Below, one piece after another: positions 31,822-41,694 of a DNA stretch of 64,000 nt. The translations under genes and the position numbers were made by a program. The DNA is taken from assembly GCA_011959805.1 (NCBI GenBank), contig BLMC01000004.1, positions 1 through 64,000 on the forward strand, given 5' to 3'. How positions within the stretch are numbered: position 1 is the stretch's first letter; each line of letters opens with the position of its first letter. The stretch comes from Lachnospiraceae bacterium (lineage in GTDB: Bacteria; Bacillota; Clostridia; Lachnospirales; Lachnospiraceae). Under the pieces are notes generated by a model, which worked only from the letters and a program-made list of their open reading frames with translations, was not told the origin of the DNA and did not search any database.

Positions 31822-33198
31822 ATGGAAGAAAGAAAAGAAGAAACAACGCAAGTTGCAATTGCGGTGGAGAATGTCTGCAAGGTTTATCGTCTTTATGATA
31901 AGGCGACGGATCGATTAAAGGAAGCGCTTAAACTTACCAGAAAACAGAAATATCATGAATCTCATGCATTATCAAACGTAAGTTTTGATGTGCGGCAAGG
32001 AGAATGTGTCGGTATTATTGGGACAAATGGATCTGGAAAATCTACTATTTTAAAGATTATTACAGGCGTGTTAAATCCGTCAAGTGGGTCAGTTATTGTC
32101 AATGGACGTATTTCTGCGCTCTTAGAGTTGGGAGCAGGATTTAACCAGGAGTATTCCGGCATTGAAAATATATATCTCAATGGAACAATGAATGGTTTTT
32201 CTGAGGAGGAAATCAAGGAGAGATTGCAAGATATCCTTGATTTTGCAGATATTGGTGATTATGTCTATCAACCTGTAAAAACCTATTCGAGCGGAATGTT
32301 TGTGCGCCTTGCATTTTCCGTTGCTATCAATATTGACCCAGAGATTTTGATTGTCGATGAGGCACTTTCGGTCGGGGATGTATTTTTTCAGGCAAAATGC
32401 TATCACAAGTTTGAAGAATTTAAAAAAATGGGAAAAACGATTATGATTGTCAGTCATGACCTAAGCAGTATTGCAAAGTATTGCGATAGGGTGATTCTGC
32501 TCAATCAGGGAGTAAAGCTTGGAGAAGGCTCCCCAAAAGAGATGATTGATGATTTTAAGCGTGTCCTGGTAGGACAGTATGAACTACCTGAATCGAAATC
32601 AGAGCAAAGTTTGGTAAATGATGCAGAGGTGCAGGAAGCAGTGCAGTCACAAGCTGCCGCGCAAAAGCGCGCAAGACAACAGTCGGATGGCAGAGAGGTA
32701 AAGACACTGGAATATGGCACACAGGAAGCTATAATTGAAGAGATTTATTTGACAGATGACCGCGGAACACAGACAAATGCGATTATCAAGGGACTTTCTT
32801 TTAGTATTTGTATGCGGGTAAGATTTCAACAGGATTTGCCCGCGCCTATTTTTGCCTTTTCGATTAAGACAGCCAAGGGCACTGAGATTACAGGGACCAA
32901 TACCATGTTTGAAAAGGCATTTTTAGAGCCAGTAAAAGCAGGAACAGTAAAGGATATTCGTTTTACACAAAAGATGTCTTTGCAAGGCGGCGAGTATCTA
33001 ATTTCCTTTGGTGTCACAGGCTATGAAGGAAATGACTTTAAGGTCTATCACAGACTCTACGATGCGTTGGATGTGACTGTGGTATCTGATAAGAATACAG
33101 TAGGATACTACGATATGGATTCCAAAGTAGTAGTTAGAGATGCGCATGAGAAAAGTGATTTGGGGGATAACATTATAAAGTACACAAAGATACAGTGA
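31822..33198 (+). CDS. ABC polysaccharide export ATPase with Wzt-like C-terminal domain
   Basis: A 458-residue ATPase with Walker A GTNGSGKS at 67-74, signature YSSGM at 155-159, Walker B ILIVDE at 175-180 and switch H212. Residues about 250-300 form an Ala/Gln-rich linker, and about 300-440 resemble the Wzt C-terminal beta-sandwich that recognises the modified non-reducing end of the polymer in some O-antigen exporters. GGGAGAAA precedes the ATG. The following gene may supply the terminal modification the domain recognises. Confidence 0.9.
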   Translation: MEERKEETTQVAIAVENVCKVYRLYDKATDRLKEALKLTRKQKYHESHALSNVSFDVRQGECVGIIGTNGSGKSTILKIITGVLNPSSGSVIVNGRISALLELGAGFNQEYSGIENIYLNGTMNGFSEEEIKERLQDILDFADIGDYVYQPVKTYSSGMFVRLAFSVAINIDPEILIVDEALSVGDVFFQAKCYHKFEEFKKMGKTIMIVSHDLSSIAKYCDRVILLNQGVKLGEGSPKEMIDDFKRVLVGQYELPESKSEQSLVNDAEVQEAVQSQAAAQKRARQQSDGREVKTLEYGTQEAIIEEIYLTDDRGTQTNAIIKGLSFSICMRVRFQQDLPAPIFAFSIKTAKGTEITGTNTMFEKAFLEPVKAGTVKDIRFTQKMSLQGGEYLISFGVTGYEGNDFKVYHRLYDALDVTVVSDKNTVGYYDMDSKVVVRDAHEKSDLGDNIIKYTKIQ

Positions 33199-33219
33199 AC
33201 AGGAGTAGATGGAGGCAGT

Positions 33220-35334
33220 ATGGCAGAGAAGATGCGGATAAAGCAGGAAAAAATCGGCGGTGTAATTATGGATTATACCTATTATGCAGGGCAGGATTTA
33301 TATTCGGATGGCGCAGTGGAAGATGAAATGTTGGATATTGCAATGAACAATCTGCCAGAGCACTTTTTGCAGATCATTGAAGAAAAGAAAAGTTGGCCGA
33401 TTTTTTACCATTTTTCGCCGCTGCGCACAAATATTATTGATTGGATTCCATTCAAAAAAACGGACAAGGTGCTTGAGATTGGGTCTGGGTGTGGGGCAAT
33501 TACAAGTACGCTGGCAAAAAAGGTTGGCAATGTCACTTGTATAGACCTATCTAAAAAACGTAGTCTGGTAAATGCATATCGCAACTGTGATGCGGATAAT
33601 ATTACAATTGTAGTGGGCAATTTTAAAGATATTGAGCCACATCTGGATACTGATTACGATTATGTATTGCTGATTGGTGTTTTTGAATATGGGCAAGCAT
33701 ATATCGGCGGCGCATCTCCCTATGAAGATTTTATGCGAATTTGTAATCGCCATAAGAAACAGAATGGACGTCTTGTGATTGCGATTGAAAATAAGTTTGG
33801 TTTAAAATATTGGGGAGGATGTCGCGAGGACCATTTGGGGACGTATTTTTCTGGGTTGGAAGGATATCGTGAAGGAGGTTCTGCAAGAACTTTTACCAAG
33901 CAGGGATTGGAAAAAATATTGAGTAAAGTTGGAATAGAAGACTATAAGTTTTATTATCCGTATCCAGACTATAAGTTTACGACGACCATTTTCTCGGATG
34001 ATTATCTTCCCCAAAAGGGGGAATTGAGCAACAATCTTAGAAATTTTGACAGGGAGCGAGTTCTTTTATTTGATGAGAAGCAAGTGTTTGATGAAATCTT
34101 GGACGAAAACGAATTTCCGCTGTTTTCTAATTCGTATCTTTTGGTAGTCGGTGCCACGCTGGATGTGATTTATACCAAATTTTCTAATGATAGGGCTCCA
34201 AAGTGGGCGATTCGCACTTCGATTATAAAAGAACCGTCCGGGCGCATTTATGTGGAGAAATTGCCAGATACGAATGCAGCATTTAGACATTTAAAGAATA
34301 CAAAACATGCATATGAACAGCTGTTGGCACGCTATGAAGGGACGAAAATTAAAATTAATACTTGTGCTGTGATTGGGGAGGATATTAAAAATGGACTCTC
34401 TTTTGTGTTTTGCAATGGTAGAACTCTGGAATCTCTACTTGACGAGTGTCTAATGCGGGCAGATGTCGCAGGATTTAAAACGCTTATCGAAGAATATCTC
34501 TATTGGCTGCGCTACAAAGAAGATATGTTTGCAGTCAGCAATTTTGACTTTATTTTTCCCAATATTCTTGTGGATGGAGAGACATGGCATGTCATTGACT
34601 ATGAGTGGACATTTGACAAGCACATTAATTCGGATGATATTGCTTTTCGAGCGTTTTACAATTACATGCTAGGCGGAGAGATGCGAAAGGCGTGCAAGGA
34701 CCTTTTGATGAATGACATTTTGGGATACTCTGATGCGCAGATAGCGGAAGCTGCCGCAGAAGAACAGGAATTTCAGCTTCGTATTACACAAAGCCATGCC
34801 TCGGCGGAGCGTATGCGCGAACTGATTGGAAATCGAGCATATGCTTTAGAAGGAATGCTACAGTATTGTCATCATGCAGATCTTCAATATGTAGTGCAAA
34901 TTTTTATCGATTATGGTGAGGGATTTCGGGAAGAAAATTCGCAAAGGCTTTTGGATTGCTATTTGTTAGGAAAACATTTAAAATTGGAATTTGATATTCC
35001 AAAGGATGCAATAAAGTTTAGAATTGATCCTTGTTCGTTCCCTTGTGTTGTAGAGATTCTTAAGATTCAAGTGGAGGATAAGGTCTATAGCGCAGAGGAG
35101 ATTGTGGTGAATGGTTGTTGGCAGGAATGCGGCGCAGTTGTATTTGACCATGAAGACCCCAATCTGGTTTTTGACGTAGAAGGTGGAAAACATCTTACAG
35201 CAGAATTGGATGTATTAGAATTGCCGCCACAGTTTGCAGTACAGATTGTACAGAATGCAACAAAAGGAGATTTTCTTTCCAGAACAAAGGCGTTTCTTAA
35301 GACAAAGAAAAAGGGAAAACGGCCAGATTTATAA
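33220..35334 (+). CDS. SAM methyltransferase fused to an APH-like kinase domain (WbdD-like)
   Basis: The 704-residue protein has a class I methyltransferase domain (about 60-250) with VLEIGSGCGAIT at 84-95 (SAM binding) and CIDLS at 107-111. Residues about 320-490 look like an aminoglycoside-phosphotransferase-type kinase: VEKLP with K347, NFDFIFPN at 441-448 (catalytic-loop-like, D443 and N448, with N in place of the usual H) and VIDYEW with D460. The layout and size match WbdD, the methyltransferase-kinase that caps E. coli O9a chains. It is directly downstream of a Wzt-like exporter. A C-terminal domain of about 200 residues is unassigned. GGAGG lies four bases before the ATG. Confidence 0.75.
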   Translation: MAEKMRIKQEKIGGVIMDYTYYAGQDLYSDGAVEDEMLDIAMNNLPEHFLQIIEEKKSWPIFYHFSPLRTNIIDWIPFKKTDKVLEIGSGCGAITSTLAKKVGNVTCIDLSKKRSLVNAYRNCDADNITIVVGNFKDIEPHLDTDYDYVLLIGVFEYGQAYIGGASPYEDFMRICNRHKKQNGRLVIAIENKFGLKYWGGCREDHLGTYFSGLEGYREGGSARTFTKQGLEKILSKVGIEDYKFYYPYPDYKFTTTIFSDDYLPQKGELSNNLRNFDRERVLLFDEKQVFDEILDENEFPLFSNSYLLVVGATLDVIYTKFSNDRAPKWAIRTSIIKEPSGRIYVEKLPDTNAAFRHLKNTKHAYEQLLARYEGTKIKINTCAVIGEDIKNGLSFVFCNGRTLESLLDECLMRADVAGFKTLIEEYLYWLRYKEDMFAVSNFDFIFPNILVDGETWHVIDYEWTFDKHINSDDIAFRAFYNYMLGGEMRKACKDLLMNDILGYSDAQIAEAAAEEQEFQLRITQSHASAERMRELIGNRAYALEGMLQYCHHADLQYVVQIFIDYGEGFREENSQRLLDCYLLGKHLKLEFDIPKDAIKFRIDPCSFPCVVEILKIQVEDKVYSAEEIVVNGCWQECGAVVFDHEDPNLVFDVEGGKHLTAELDVLELPPQFAVQIVQNATKGDFLSRTKAFLKTKKKGKRPDL

Positions 35335-35365
35335 TGAAAATACGCTCTGAGATGGAGGAGTCAGA

Positions 35366-37423
35366 ATGTTAGGAAAGATAAAAGGTGCCATACAGGGCAG
35401 ATTATATCAGCGTTGTATAGAGGAGTATGAAAGAGACTTGCGCTGCCAGACTGATCCCTATCTGGTGTGGGTTCAGGAGAATGAACAAAGTCCTTTAAAA
35501 AAAGCGGAGACAGAACGATATTCTGAGGTTGGGATTGTCTATATGGAGGACTGTGGCAGTCGCTTCTCTTTGTCTAATCTAAACAAAAAGTATCTTTTGT
35601 TTGTGTCCAGGGAAGGTAGAATGGCAGTAAATGCTGTGCGCGAGATAATAGCTTACTTTGAATCCCATCAGGAGACGGATATGGTCTATGCAGATGAGGA
35701 TGTGTGGATGTTAAATCAGAGCAGACCGCAAAAAGGGCTAAAGGATGATGGGGGTGCCCATCGGATTTTTCCGTGGATCAAACCAATCTGGTCACCGGAT
35801 ACTTTATTTTCTTTCTTTTATTTTGGACATATATTTGCAGTTCGCAGAGAGGCTTTCTTAACGGTTGAGTGGCTTGGCGATGTGGATTACCGTAGAAATA
35901 TCTACGACTTTGTGTTGAAGGCTTCAGAACGGCAAGATTGCCCAGGACATATTGAGAAGATTCTCTTTCATGCATATGAAAAGGAAAACAGTCGCGAGGA
36001 AATTGAGAACAAGTTGATGCACAGGACAGACTTTATTGGTGTGGGCAGCTTGTATGATGATATTCGGGAACATGCAATAGTACGGCGTGGTTATTTGGGA
36101 AAAATGTTGTTGGATAGAAAGACAGAAATCTCGTATCCAATTTATGAGGTGCCAGACAAGCCACTTGTCAGTATTGTCATTCCTTCTAAAGATAATCCCA
36201 ACGTACTTCAACAATGTATTCGCTCTATTTATGCACACACGGATTATCCTAATTTTGAGTTGATTGTGATTGACAATGGAAGTACAAAAGAAGTGCGTAG
36301 TACACTCGAACATTTTCAGGAAGAGTGTCCGTTTCAGTATCGATATCTACCGATGGAGTATAATTTTTCACGGATGTGTAACCTTGGAGTGAAAGAGACA
36401 AATGGAACGTATATTCTGTTACTCAATGATGATATGGAGGTAATTGAGGACTCATGGTTGACTAGGATGGTTGGGCAGGCGTCATTAGGGCATGTTGGTG
36501 CAGTGGGTGCAAAACTTTTGTATCCAAACTCAACCAAAATACAACATGTAGGGATTACCAATACAATATCGGGGCCTGGACATAAATTGAAGCTACTAGA
36601 TGACAAACTATCTTATTATTATGGCAGAAATCGCTTTGTATATGATATGATTGGGGTTACGGCTGCCTGTCTTTTGATGCGAAAAGACTGTTTTCTTGCA
36701 GTAGGGGGATTGTTTGAAGGACTTGCAGTGGCGTACAATGATGTTGATTTGTGTTTTCGTCTGCATGATAAAGGGCTGTATAATGTCCAGAGAAATGATG
36801 TGGTGCTGTACCATCACGAATCACTCAGTAGAGGAGATGATTTGAAAGATGAAAAGAAACTTAAGCGATTAACGGAGGAGAAAGATATTCTTTACCAACG
36901 GCATCCAAGTCTTTTTCGACAGGACCCTTTTAATGGAACGCTCTTAAATAGTGGAGAGCCAGAATATCATTGTCGTTGGCTGGAAGGGTATGAGCGTCCA
37001 GATGCCTTTATATTAGGGCATGTTCCCGTGGAGGGGAAAAAACTTCCAGAACAAACAAAAATGAATCAGGCAATTAAAATTGTTGTGGAAGAGTGTGGAC
37101 TAGAAAATCATGTTAAAAAGGCGTATTATCTTATTAAAGGTTGGGCATATGTGCCTGGCGTAGACAATGCGCGCTATCAGTTTAAAATTCTTTTTGTGAA
37201 TAGCGCGGGGAATGTGTGGGAACTTCCTCTACAAAAGCGATATCGCAAAGATGTGGCGGCAATTTTGCCGGACGAGACAAATGTAGAGCTAACTGGTTTT
37301 TGCTGTTGGATTTTTGAGGGAACACTGCCGCCAGACAGGTATGATTTATGGATGGCTGCAAAGGATGGCTGTTCAAGACAAAAACTATATCGAAGGATGG
37401 AGAAAAAGTTGGCAATCGAATGA
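35366..37423 (+). CDS. Two-domain GT2 glycosyltransferase (first of three tandem relatives)
   Basis: The 685-residue protein has a degenerate N-terminal GT-A-like part (about 50-240) with MVYADEDVW and FAVRREAFL, and a full GT2 domain (about 265-510) with SIVIPSKDN, VIDNGST, LLLNDDMEV (DxD type), VGAVGAKLLYP and AVAYNDVDLCFRLH. A C-terminal region of about 115 residues follows. The layout resembles rhamnan or O-antigen transferases with two GT-A domains. It overlaps the next gene by four bases (ATGA). A third relative follows, so these genes probably arose by duplication. Confidence 0.88.
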   Translation: MLGKIKGAIQGRLYQRCIEEYERDLRCQTDPYLVWVQENEQSPLKKAETERYSEVGIVYMEDCGSRFSLSNLNKKYLLFVSREGRMAVNAVREIIAYFESHQETDMVYADEDVWMLNQSRPQKGLKDDGGAHRIFPWIKPIWSPDTLFSFFYFGHIFAVRREAFLTVEWLGDVDYRRNIYDFVLKASERQDCPGHIEKILFHAYEKENSREEIENKLMHRTDFIGVGSLYDDIREHAIVRRGYLGKMLLDRKTEISYPIYEVPDKPLVSIVIPSKDNPNVLQQCIRSIYAHTDYPNFELIVIDNGSTKEVRSTLEHFQEECPFQYRYLPMEYNFSRMCNLGVKETNGTYILLLNDDMEVIEDSWLTRMVGQASLGHVGAVGAKLLYPNSTKIQHVGITNTISGPGHKLKLLDDKLSYYYGRNRFVYDMIGVTAACLLMRKDCFLAVGGLFEGLAVAYNDVDLCFRLHDKGLYNVQRNDVVLYHHESLSRGDDLKDEKKLKRLTEEKDILYQRHPSLFRQDPFNGTLLNSGEPEYHCRWLEGYERPDAFILGHVPVEGKKLPEQTKMNQAIKIVVEECGLENHVKKAYYLIKGWAYVPGVDNARYQFKILFVNSAGNVWELPLQKRYRKDVAAILPDETNVELTGFCCWIFEGTLPPDRYDLWMAAKDGCSRQKLYRRMEKKLAIE

Positions 37424-39555
37424 AAGAAAAAGAATTACACTATCAAGAAGAACTTTTTGCACAAAAGACACCGTACTTGCAGTGGCTAAGACAGCAGAAA
37501 ACGCAAAATACAATAGCTGTGGGGAAGCAGATGAATAGGCTTCCCTTTTCTTCGTGTATGGATTCTCTAAAATCCTTTGGGAAAATTTGTGCAGAACAGG
37601 TTTATCTGTTTGAGAGAGAGAACGGAAAATTGTCGGAGAATGCAGAACAGAGAATCGCGGAGTGTTTTCTTGACTTCAAGGAAGCAGACAGAGCAGTTCT
37701 TGTATATGCCGACGAAGATTATGTGGGAAGTTTGCAAGAACTGTATGACATTAAAGAAGGAGATTTTAACGCTGTAATCACGACGCCATATCAATACAAT
37801 ATGAATACAGACCATGTTTATTATCGCGGATGGCCTTGGTTTAAGCCTGATTTTTCACCGGATACACTCACTTCTTTTTTCTATGTTGGCAGTGTGTTTG
37901 CCATTCGAGGTGATGTGATATTGGAGACTGTCAGTAAATATCAGGATGTCACAAATCTCTATGAACTTGTTTTTTGGATTTTTCAGGATGCGTTAAATAG
38001 GCGCCAAATCGGGAAGAATTGTGGCATTGTTCATATACCAGAAATATTGTATACTAACCACAACCCAATAGAAGTACAGCGTATGGAGATTTCAGAGAAA
38101 ATCCAAAATCTGCATAAAGTAGAATATACTTCATACAAAGTATCCATTGTTATACTAAGTAAAGACCACGCGCAATTGTTAAAAAAATGTTTGAAAACAT
38201 TGACAAGATATACAGAATATAAAAATTATGAAATAATTGTTGTGGACAATGGAAGTAATCCGGAACAGAAACAGTGTATATTGGATACTATCAATGCACA
38301 TAACAAGATAGACAAAGAACATCAAATTTATTATCTTTATCAACGGCAAGAATTTAACTTTTCCAATTTGTGTAATTTAGGTGCACAACATGCCACTGGA
38401 GAGTATCTGCTTTTTATGAATGATGACGTTGAGATTTTGGATACCAGTGAAGGCAGAAAATGGTTGGACAGAATGATGGTGTATGCTGTAAAATCACATG
38501 TGGGTGCTGTTGGAGCAAAGCTATATTATCCAACTCATTTAGAAGATGATACCCATTATAGAATTCAGCATGTAGGAATCACAAATATGGGTATTGGGCC
38601 TGCACATAAATTAAATAATATAAAAGATAAAGGTTGTATTTATCATGGGCGTAATGTGCAGAACTATAATATGTTGGCAGTTACCGCGGCATGTATGCTA
38701 ATTCAAAAAGGTGTGTTTGAGGCAGTTGGTGGATTTGATGTGTTGTTTCCAGTGGCATACAATGATGTTGAACTTTGTTTTCGGTTGTACCAGCAAGGCT
38801 ATTTTTCTGTCCAAGTCAATGAGGCAGTGTTAATTCACCATGAATCGTTTAGTCGGGGTTATGATGATTCATCAGAAAAACAAAAGCGTCTGCAAAAAGA
38901 AAAAGAACATTTATACGAAAAATATCCTTTTTTTAGGGCAGTTGACCCATTTTACAGTTCTCATTTAGTACAGTGGAAAAAGGATGGGGAATACAATGTT
39001 AATTATCTGTATGCATGTGAAAAGATGGCAGAGCCAGTGCTTTTGTCAAATCAAATTATGCATCTTATTTGGAAGGAACGTTTTCGAGAGAAATTATATA
39101 AAGTATGTAGTACAGCAGGGAAAATTTATGACAAGATGATCGGTAGGCATCTTGTTATGTATTCGATTGACAATATCGAACAACAAGATATGACGGTAGT
39201 AGTGACAGGATGGTGTGTGCAACGAAAGCATGATAATGCAGGGCTATCGCGACAAATTGTGCTAATTCAAGATACAGAGGAAACAAAATCAAGAACAATA
39301 TATGCATTTGCGCTGTATCCTAACTTACGGGAAGATGTGGCAGAATTATTTTTACAGGATAGTTCGGAACAAAAGACAACAAATGTTGCACTTTCGGGTA
39401 TTTATTTGCAATTTAATAAACAAAAGTTAATGCCAGGAACATATCGAATCGGTATTTTGATTCAAGAAAAGCATTTGCTTTATATAAAAGATAAAACAGG
39501 CAATCAAATATTTGTAACAATTGAAGAAAATGCACAACAGAAAGGTGTGGAGTAA
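37420..39555 (+). CDS. Two-domain GT2 glycosyltransferase (second of three tandem relatives)
   Basis: Read from the ATG at 37420, which overlaps the previous stop, the protein has 711 residues. The N-terminal half is degenerate (LVYADEDYV, WFKPDFSPDTLTSFFYVG), while the second half has SIVILSKDH, VVDNGSN, LLFMNDDVEI, VGAVGAKLYYP and PVAYNDVELCFRLY. Its C-terminal 130 residues are less conserved. It is close in layout to the transferase at 35366. A longer start at 37348 would sit inside the previous gene with no ribosome binding site. Confidence 0.87.
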   Translation: MKEKELHYQEELFAQKTPYLQWLRQQKTQNTIAVGKQMNRLPFSSCMDSLKSFGKICAEQVYLFERENGKLSENAEQRIAECFLDFKEADRAVLVYADEDYVGSLQELYDIKEGDFNAVITTPYQYNMNTDHVYYRGWPWFKPDFSPDTLTSFFYVGSVFAIRGDVILETVSKYQDVTNLYELVFWIFQDALNRRQIGKNCGIVHIPEILYTNHNPIEVQRMEISEKIQNLHKVEYTSYKVSIVILSKDHAQLLKKCLKTLTRYTEYKNYEIIVVDNGSNPEQKQCILDTINAHNKIDKEHQIYYLYQRQEFNFSNLCNLGAQHATGEYLLFMNDDVEILDTSEGRKWLDRMMVYAVKSHVGAVGAKLYYPTHLEDDTHYRIQHVGITNMGIGPAHKLNNIKDKGCIYHGRNVQNYNMLAVTAACMLIQKGVFEAVGGFDVLFPVAYNDVELCFRLYQQGYFSVQVNEAVLIHHESFSRGYDDSSEKQKRLQKEKEHLYEKYPFFRAVDPFYSSHLVQWKKDGEYNVNYLYACEKMAEPVLLSNQIMHLIWKERFREKLYKVCSTAGKIYDKMIGRHLVMYSIDNIEQQDMTVVVTGWCVQRKHDNAGLSRQIVLIQDTEETKSRTIYAFALYPNLREDVAELFLQDSSEQKTTNVALSGIYLQFNKQKLMPGTYRIGILIQEKHLLYIKDKTGNQIFVTIEENAQQKGVE

Positions 39556-39556
39556 A

Positions 39557-41575
39557 ATGGCAAAGGACATGATTGACAATCCTCAGAATAAGGAAGTGCA
39601 GGATGTGCAATTCTATAAGCAAGCATATGAGCAGGAGAAGGCACGCGCGGCATCTCTTGCAGGCAGACTTGCAGATGCCAAGAATGAGGCGGACAGCTTG
39701 CAGTTTCAGCTGGACCGCATCAAAAACAATCCGCTGTGGAAGGCATCAAAGCCTTTGCGCCAAATGATGCACTGGGGGCTTCGCAACTATAGACGTTTGC
39801 GCAATCTGGGTGGACCGCGGGGAGTTGCCAGAAAGTTAAAACAAAAACAGATTGAGGCGGAGGCAAAGAAGCTTCATGGAACAGCAAGCTTTCCGACACC
39901 AGAAGAGGTGAAGAGCCAGCGAGATACTGTTTTTGATCAGATGATAAAAGTTAGTATTTTGGTGCCGTTGTGGAATAATGAGCGCGAGTTTCAGATAGAG
40001 ATGCTTGATTCTGTAATGAATCAGACATATCAAAATTGGGAGCTTTGTTTGGCAGATGGTTCAGATGAGGAGCACAGTTATATTGGAGAAATCTGCAAGG
40101 AGTATGCTGCGCGCGCAAACGGAAGAATTGTCTATCATAAATTGGAGAAAAACGGCGGTATCTCTGGAAATACAAATGAATGCCTAAAGCTTGCCACTGG
40201 CACATATCTTGGTCTTTTTGACCAAGATGATATTTTGCATCCTTGTGCGCTTTATGAGTATGTCAAGGTGATTAACGAGCAAGGCGCCGATTATATTTAC
40301 TGTGATGAGACCACGTTTAAGGGCAATAGTATTGACAATATGATTACATTACATTTTAAGCCAGATTTTGCGCCGGACAATCTGAGGGCCAATAATTATA
40401 TCTGTCATTTTAGTGTGTTTTCGCGAGAGCTTTTAGAAGGAACAGAGCTTTTTCGGAGTGGCTTTGACGGAAGTCAAGACCACGATATGATTTTAAGGCT
40501 GACTGCGAATGCAAAAAAGGTGGTGCATGTGCCAAAACTACTGTATTATTGGCGTTCGCATAAAACGAGTGTGGCGAGTGATATCAATGCAAAACCTTAC
40601 GCGATTGCAGCAGCTAAGGGAGCAGTAGCTGACCATTTGACACACTGTGGATTTAAAAATTATGAGATTAAGAGTACACGGGCGTTCGACACAATCTTTG
40701 AGATTAAGTATGAGATTCGCAGTGAGGACAAAATTTCAATTTTAATTCCAAACAAGGATCATGTTGAGGATTTAAGACGCTGTATAAACTCTATTAAAGA
40801 ACGCAGTACGTACAGTAATTATGAGATTATTGTAATAGAGAATAACAGTGAGGACAAAGCGGTTTGGGATTATTACGATACTATTAAAAAACAGAAAAAT
40901 ATAACAGTAGTTTCCTATACAGGAACATTTAACTATGCCAAGATTAATAATTTTGGTGCTGGTTATGCAACGGGTAAGTATCTGCTATTATTAAATAATG
41001 ACACGCAGGTGATTTCTCTAAACTGGATGGAGTCCATGTTGATGTATGCCCAGCGACCAGATGTAGGGGCTGTCGGCGCAAAGCTCTATTATGGAGACCG
41101 AACAATACAACACGCAGGTGTTGTCATCGGTCTTGGTGCACACAGGACAGCAGGACACATACACTATAAAATTAACTATGACAATCTTGGCTATATGGGA
41201 CGGTTGTGCTATGCTCAGAATGTATCAGCAGTGACAGGGGCGTGTCTGATGGTTAGAAAAAGTCTTTATGATGCGCTTGGTGGACTTGATGAGGCATTTG
41301 CTGTGGCATTAAATGATGTGGATTTTTGCCTGCGTGTTAGGGAAAAGGGGTACTTGAATGTCTTTACCCCATTTGCAGAGTTATATCATTTTGAGTCGGC
41401 TTCGCGAGGTAGTGATATTATAGATGCAAAGAAAGCAGAACGCTACGAAGAAGAGTCAGCTTTGTTTCGAGAGCGGTGGAAAAAGCTTTTGGAAAAAGGA
41501 GATCCCTATTATAATCCGAATTTTTCTCTTGATAGAAGCGATTATTCTCTCAATATTAACAATAAGACAAATTAA
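39557..41575 (+). CDS. Two-domain GT2 glycosyltransferase with N-terminal coiled coil (third of three)
   Basis: A 672-residue protein. Residues 10-60 are charged and Ala/Glu/Gln-rich, probably coiled coil. Then two GT-A domains both look intact: SILVPLWNN, LADGSDEE and LFDQDDILHP in the first; SILIPNKDH, IENNSED, LLLNNDTQV and AVALNDVDFCLRV in the second. It probably adds two linkages of the repeat unit. ATG 39557 follows GTGGAG; a longer start at 39521 lies inside the previous gene. Unlike the two upstream relatives, the first domain keeps its DxD motif. Confidence 0.88.
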   Translation: MAKDMIDNPQNKEVQDVQFYKQAYEQEKARAASLAGRLADAKNEADSLQFQLDRIKNNPLWKASKPLRQMMHWGLRNYRRLRNLGGPRGVARKLKQKQIEAEAKKLHGTASFPTPEEVKSQRDTVFDQMIKVSILVPLWNNEREFQIEMLDSVMNQTYQNWELCLADGSDEEHSYIGEICKEYAARANGRIVYHKLEKNGGISGNTNECLKLATGTYLGLFDQDDILHPCALYEYVKVINEQGADYIYCDETTFKGNSIDNMITLHFKPDFAPDNLRANNYICHFSVFSRELLEGTELFRSGFDGSQDHDMILRLTANAKKVVHVPKLLYYWRSHKTSVASDINAKPYAIAAAKGAVADHLTHCGFKNYEIKSTRAFDTIFEIKYEIRSEDKISILIPNKDHVEDLRRCINSIKERSTYSNYEIIVIENNSEDKAVWDYYDTIKKQKNITVVSYTGTFNYAKINNFGAGYATGKYLLLLNNDTQVISLNWMESMLMYAQRPDVGAVGAKLYYGDRTIQHAGVVIGLGAHRTAGHIHYKINYDNLGYMGRLCYAQNVSAVTGACLMVRKSLYDALGGLDEAFAVALNDVDFCLRVREKGYLNVFTPFAELYHFESASRGSDIIDAKKAERYEEESALFRERWKKLLEKGDPYYNPNFSLDRSDYSLNINNKTN

Positions 41576-41600
41576 ATATTGGATAAATTTGCATAGAATC

Positions 41601-41629
41601 TTGCAAAATTTCCAAATTTTTGGTTTAAT
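41601..41629 (+). promoter_or_regulatory. Predicted sigma-A promoter upstream of phosphoglucomutase
   Basis: TTGCAA at 41601-41606 and TTTAAT at 41624-41629 are separated by 17 bases. It lies about 65 bases upstream of the phosphoglucomutase start. Confidence 0.5.
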
Positions 41630-41694
41630 ATAAGTGGAATGTAGTGCAAACTGACAAGGCACTGATTTTAATGAATTTATGTGGAGGTAGCAGT

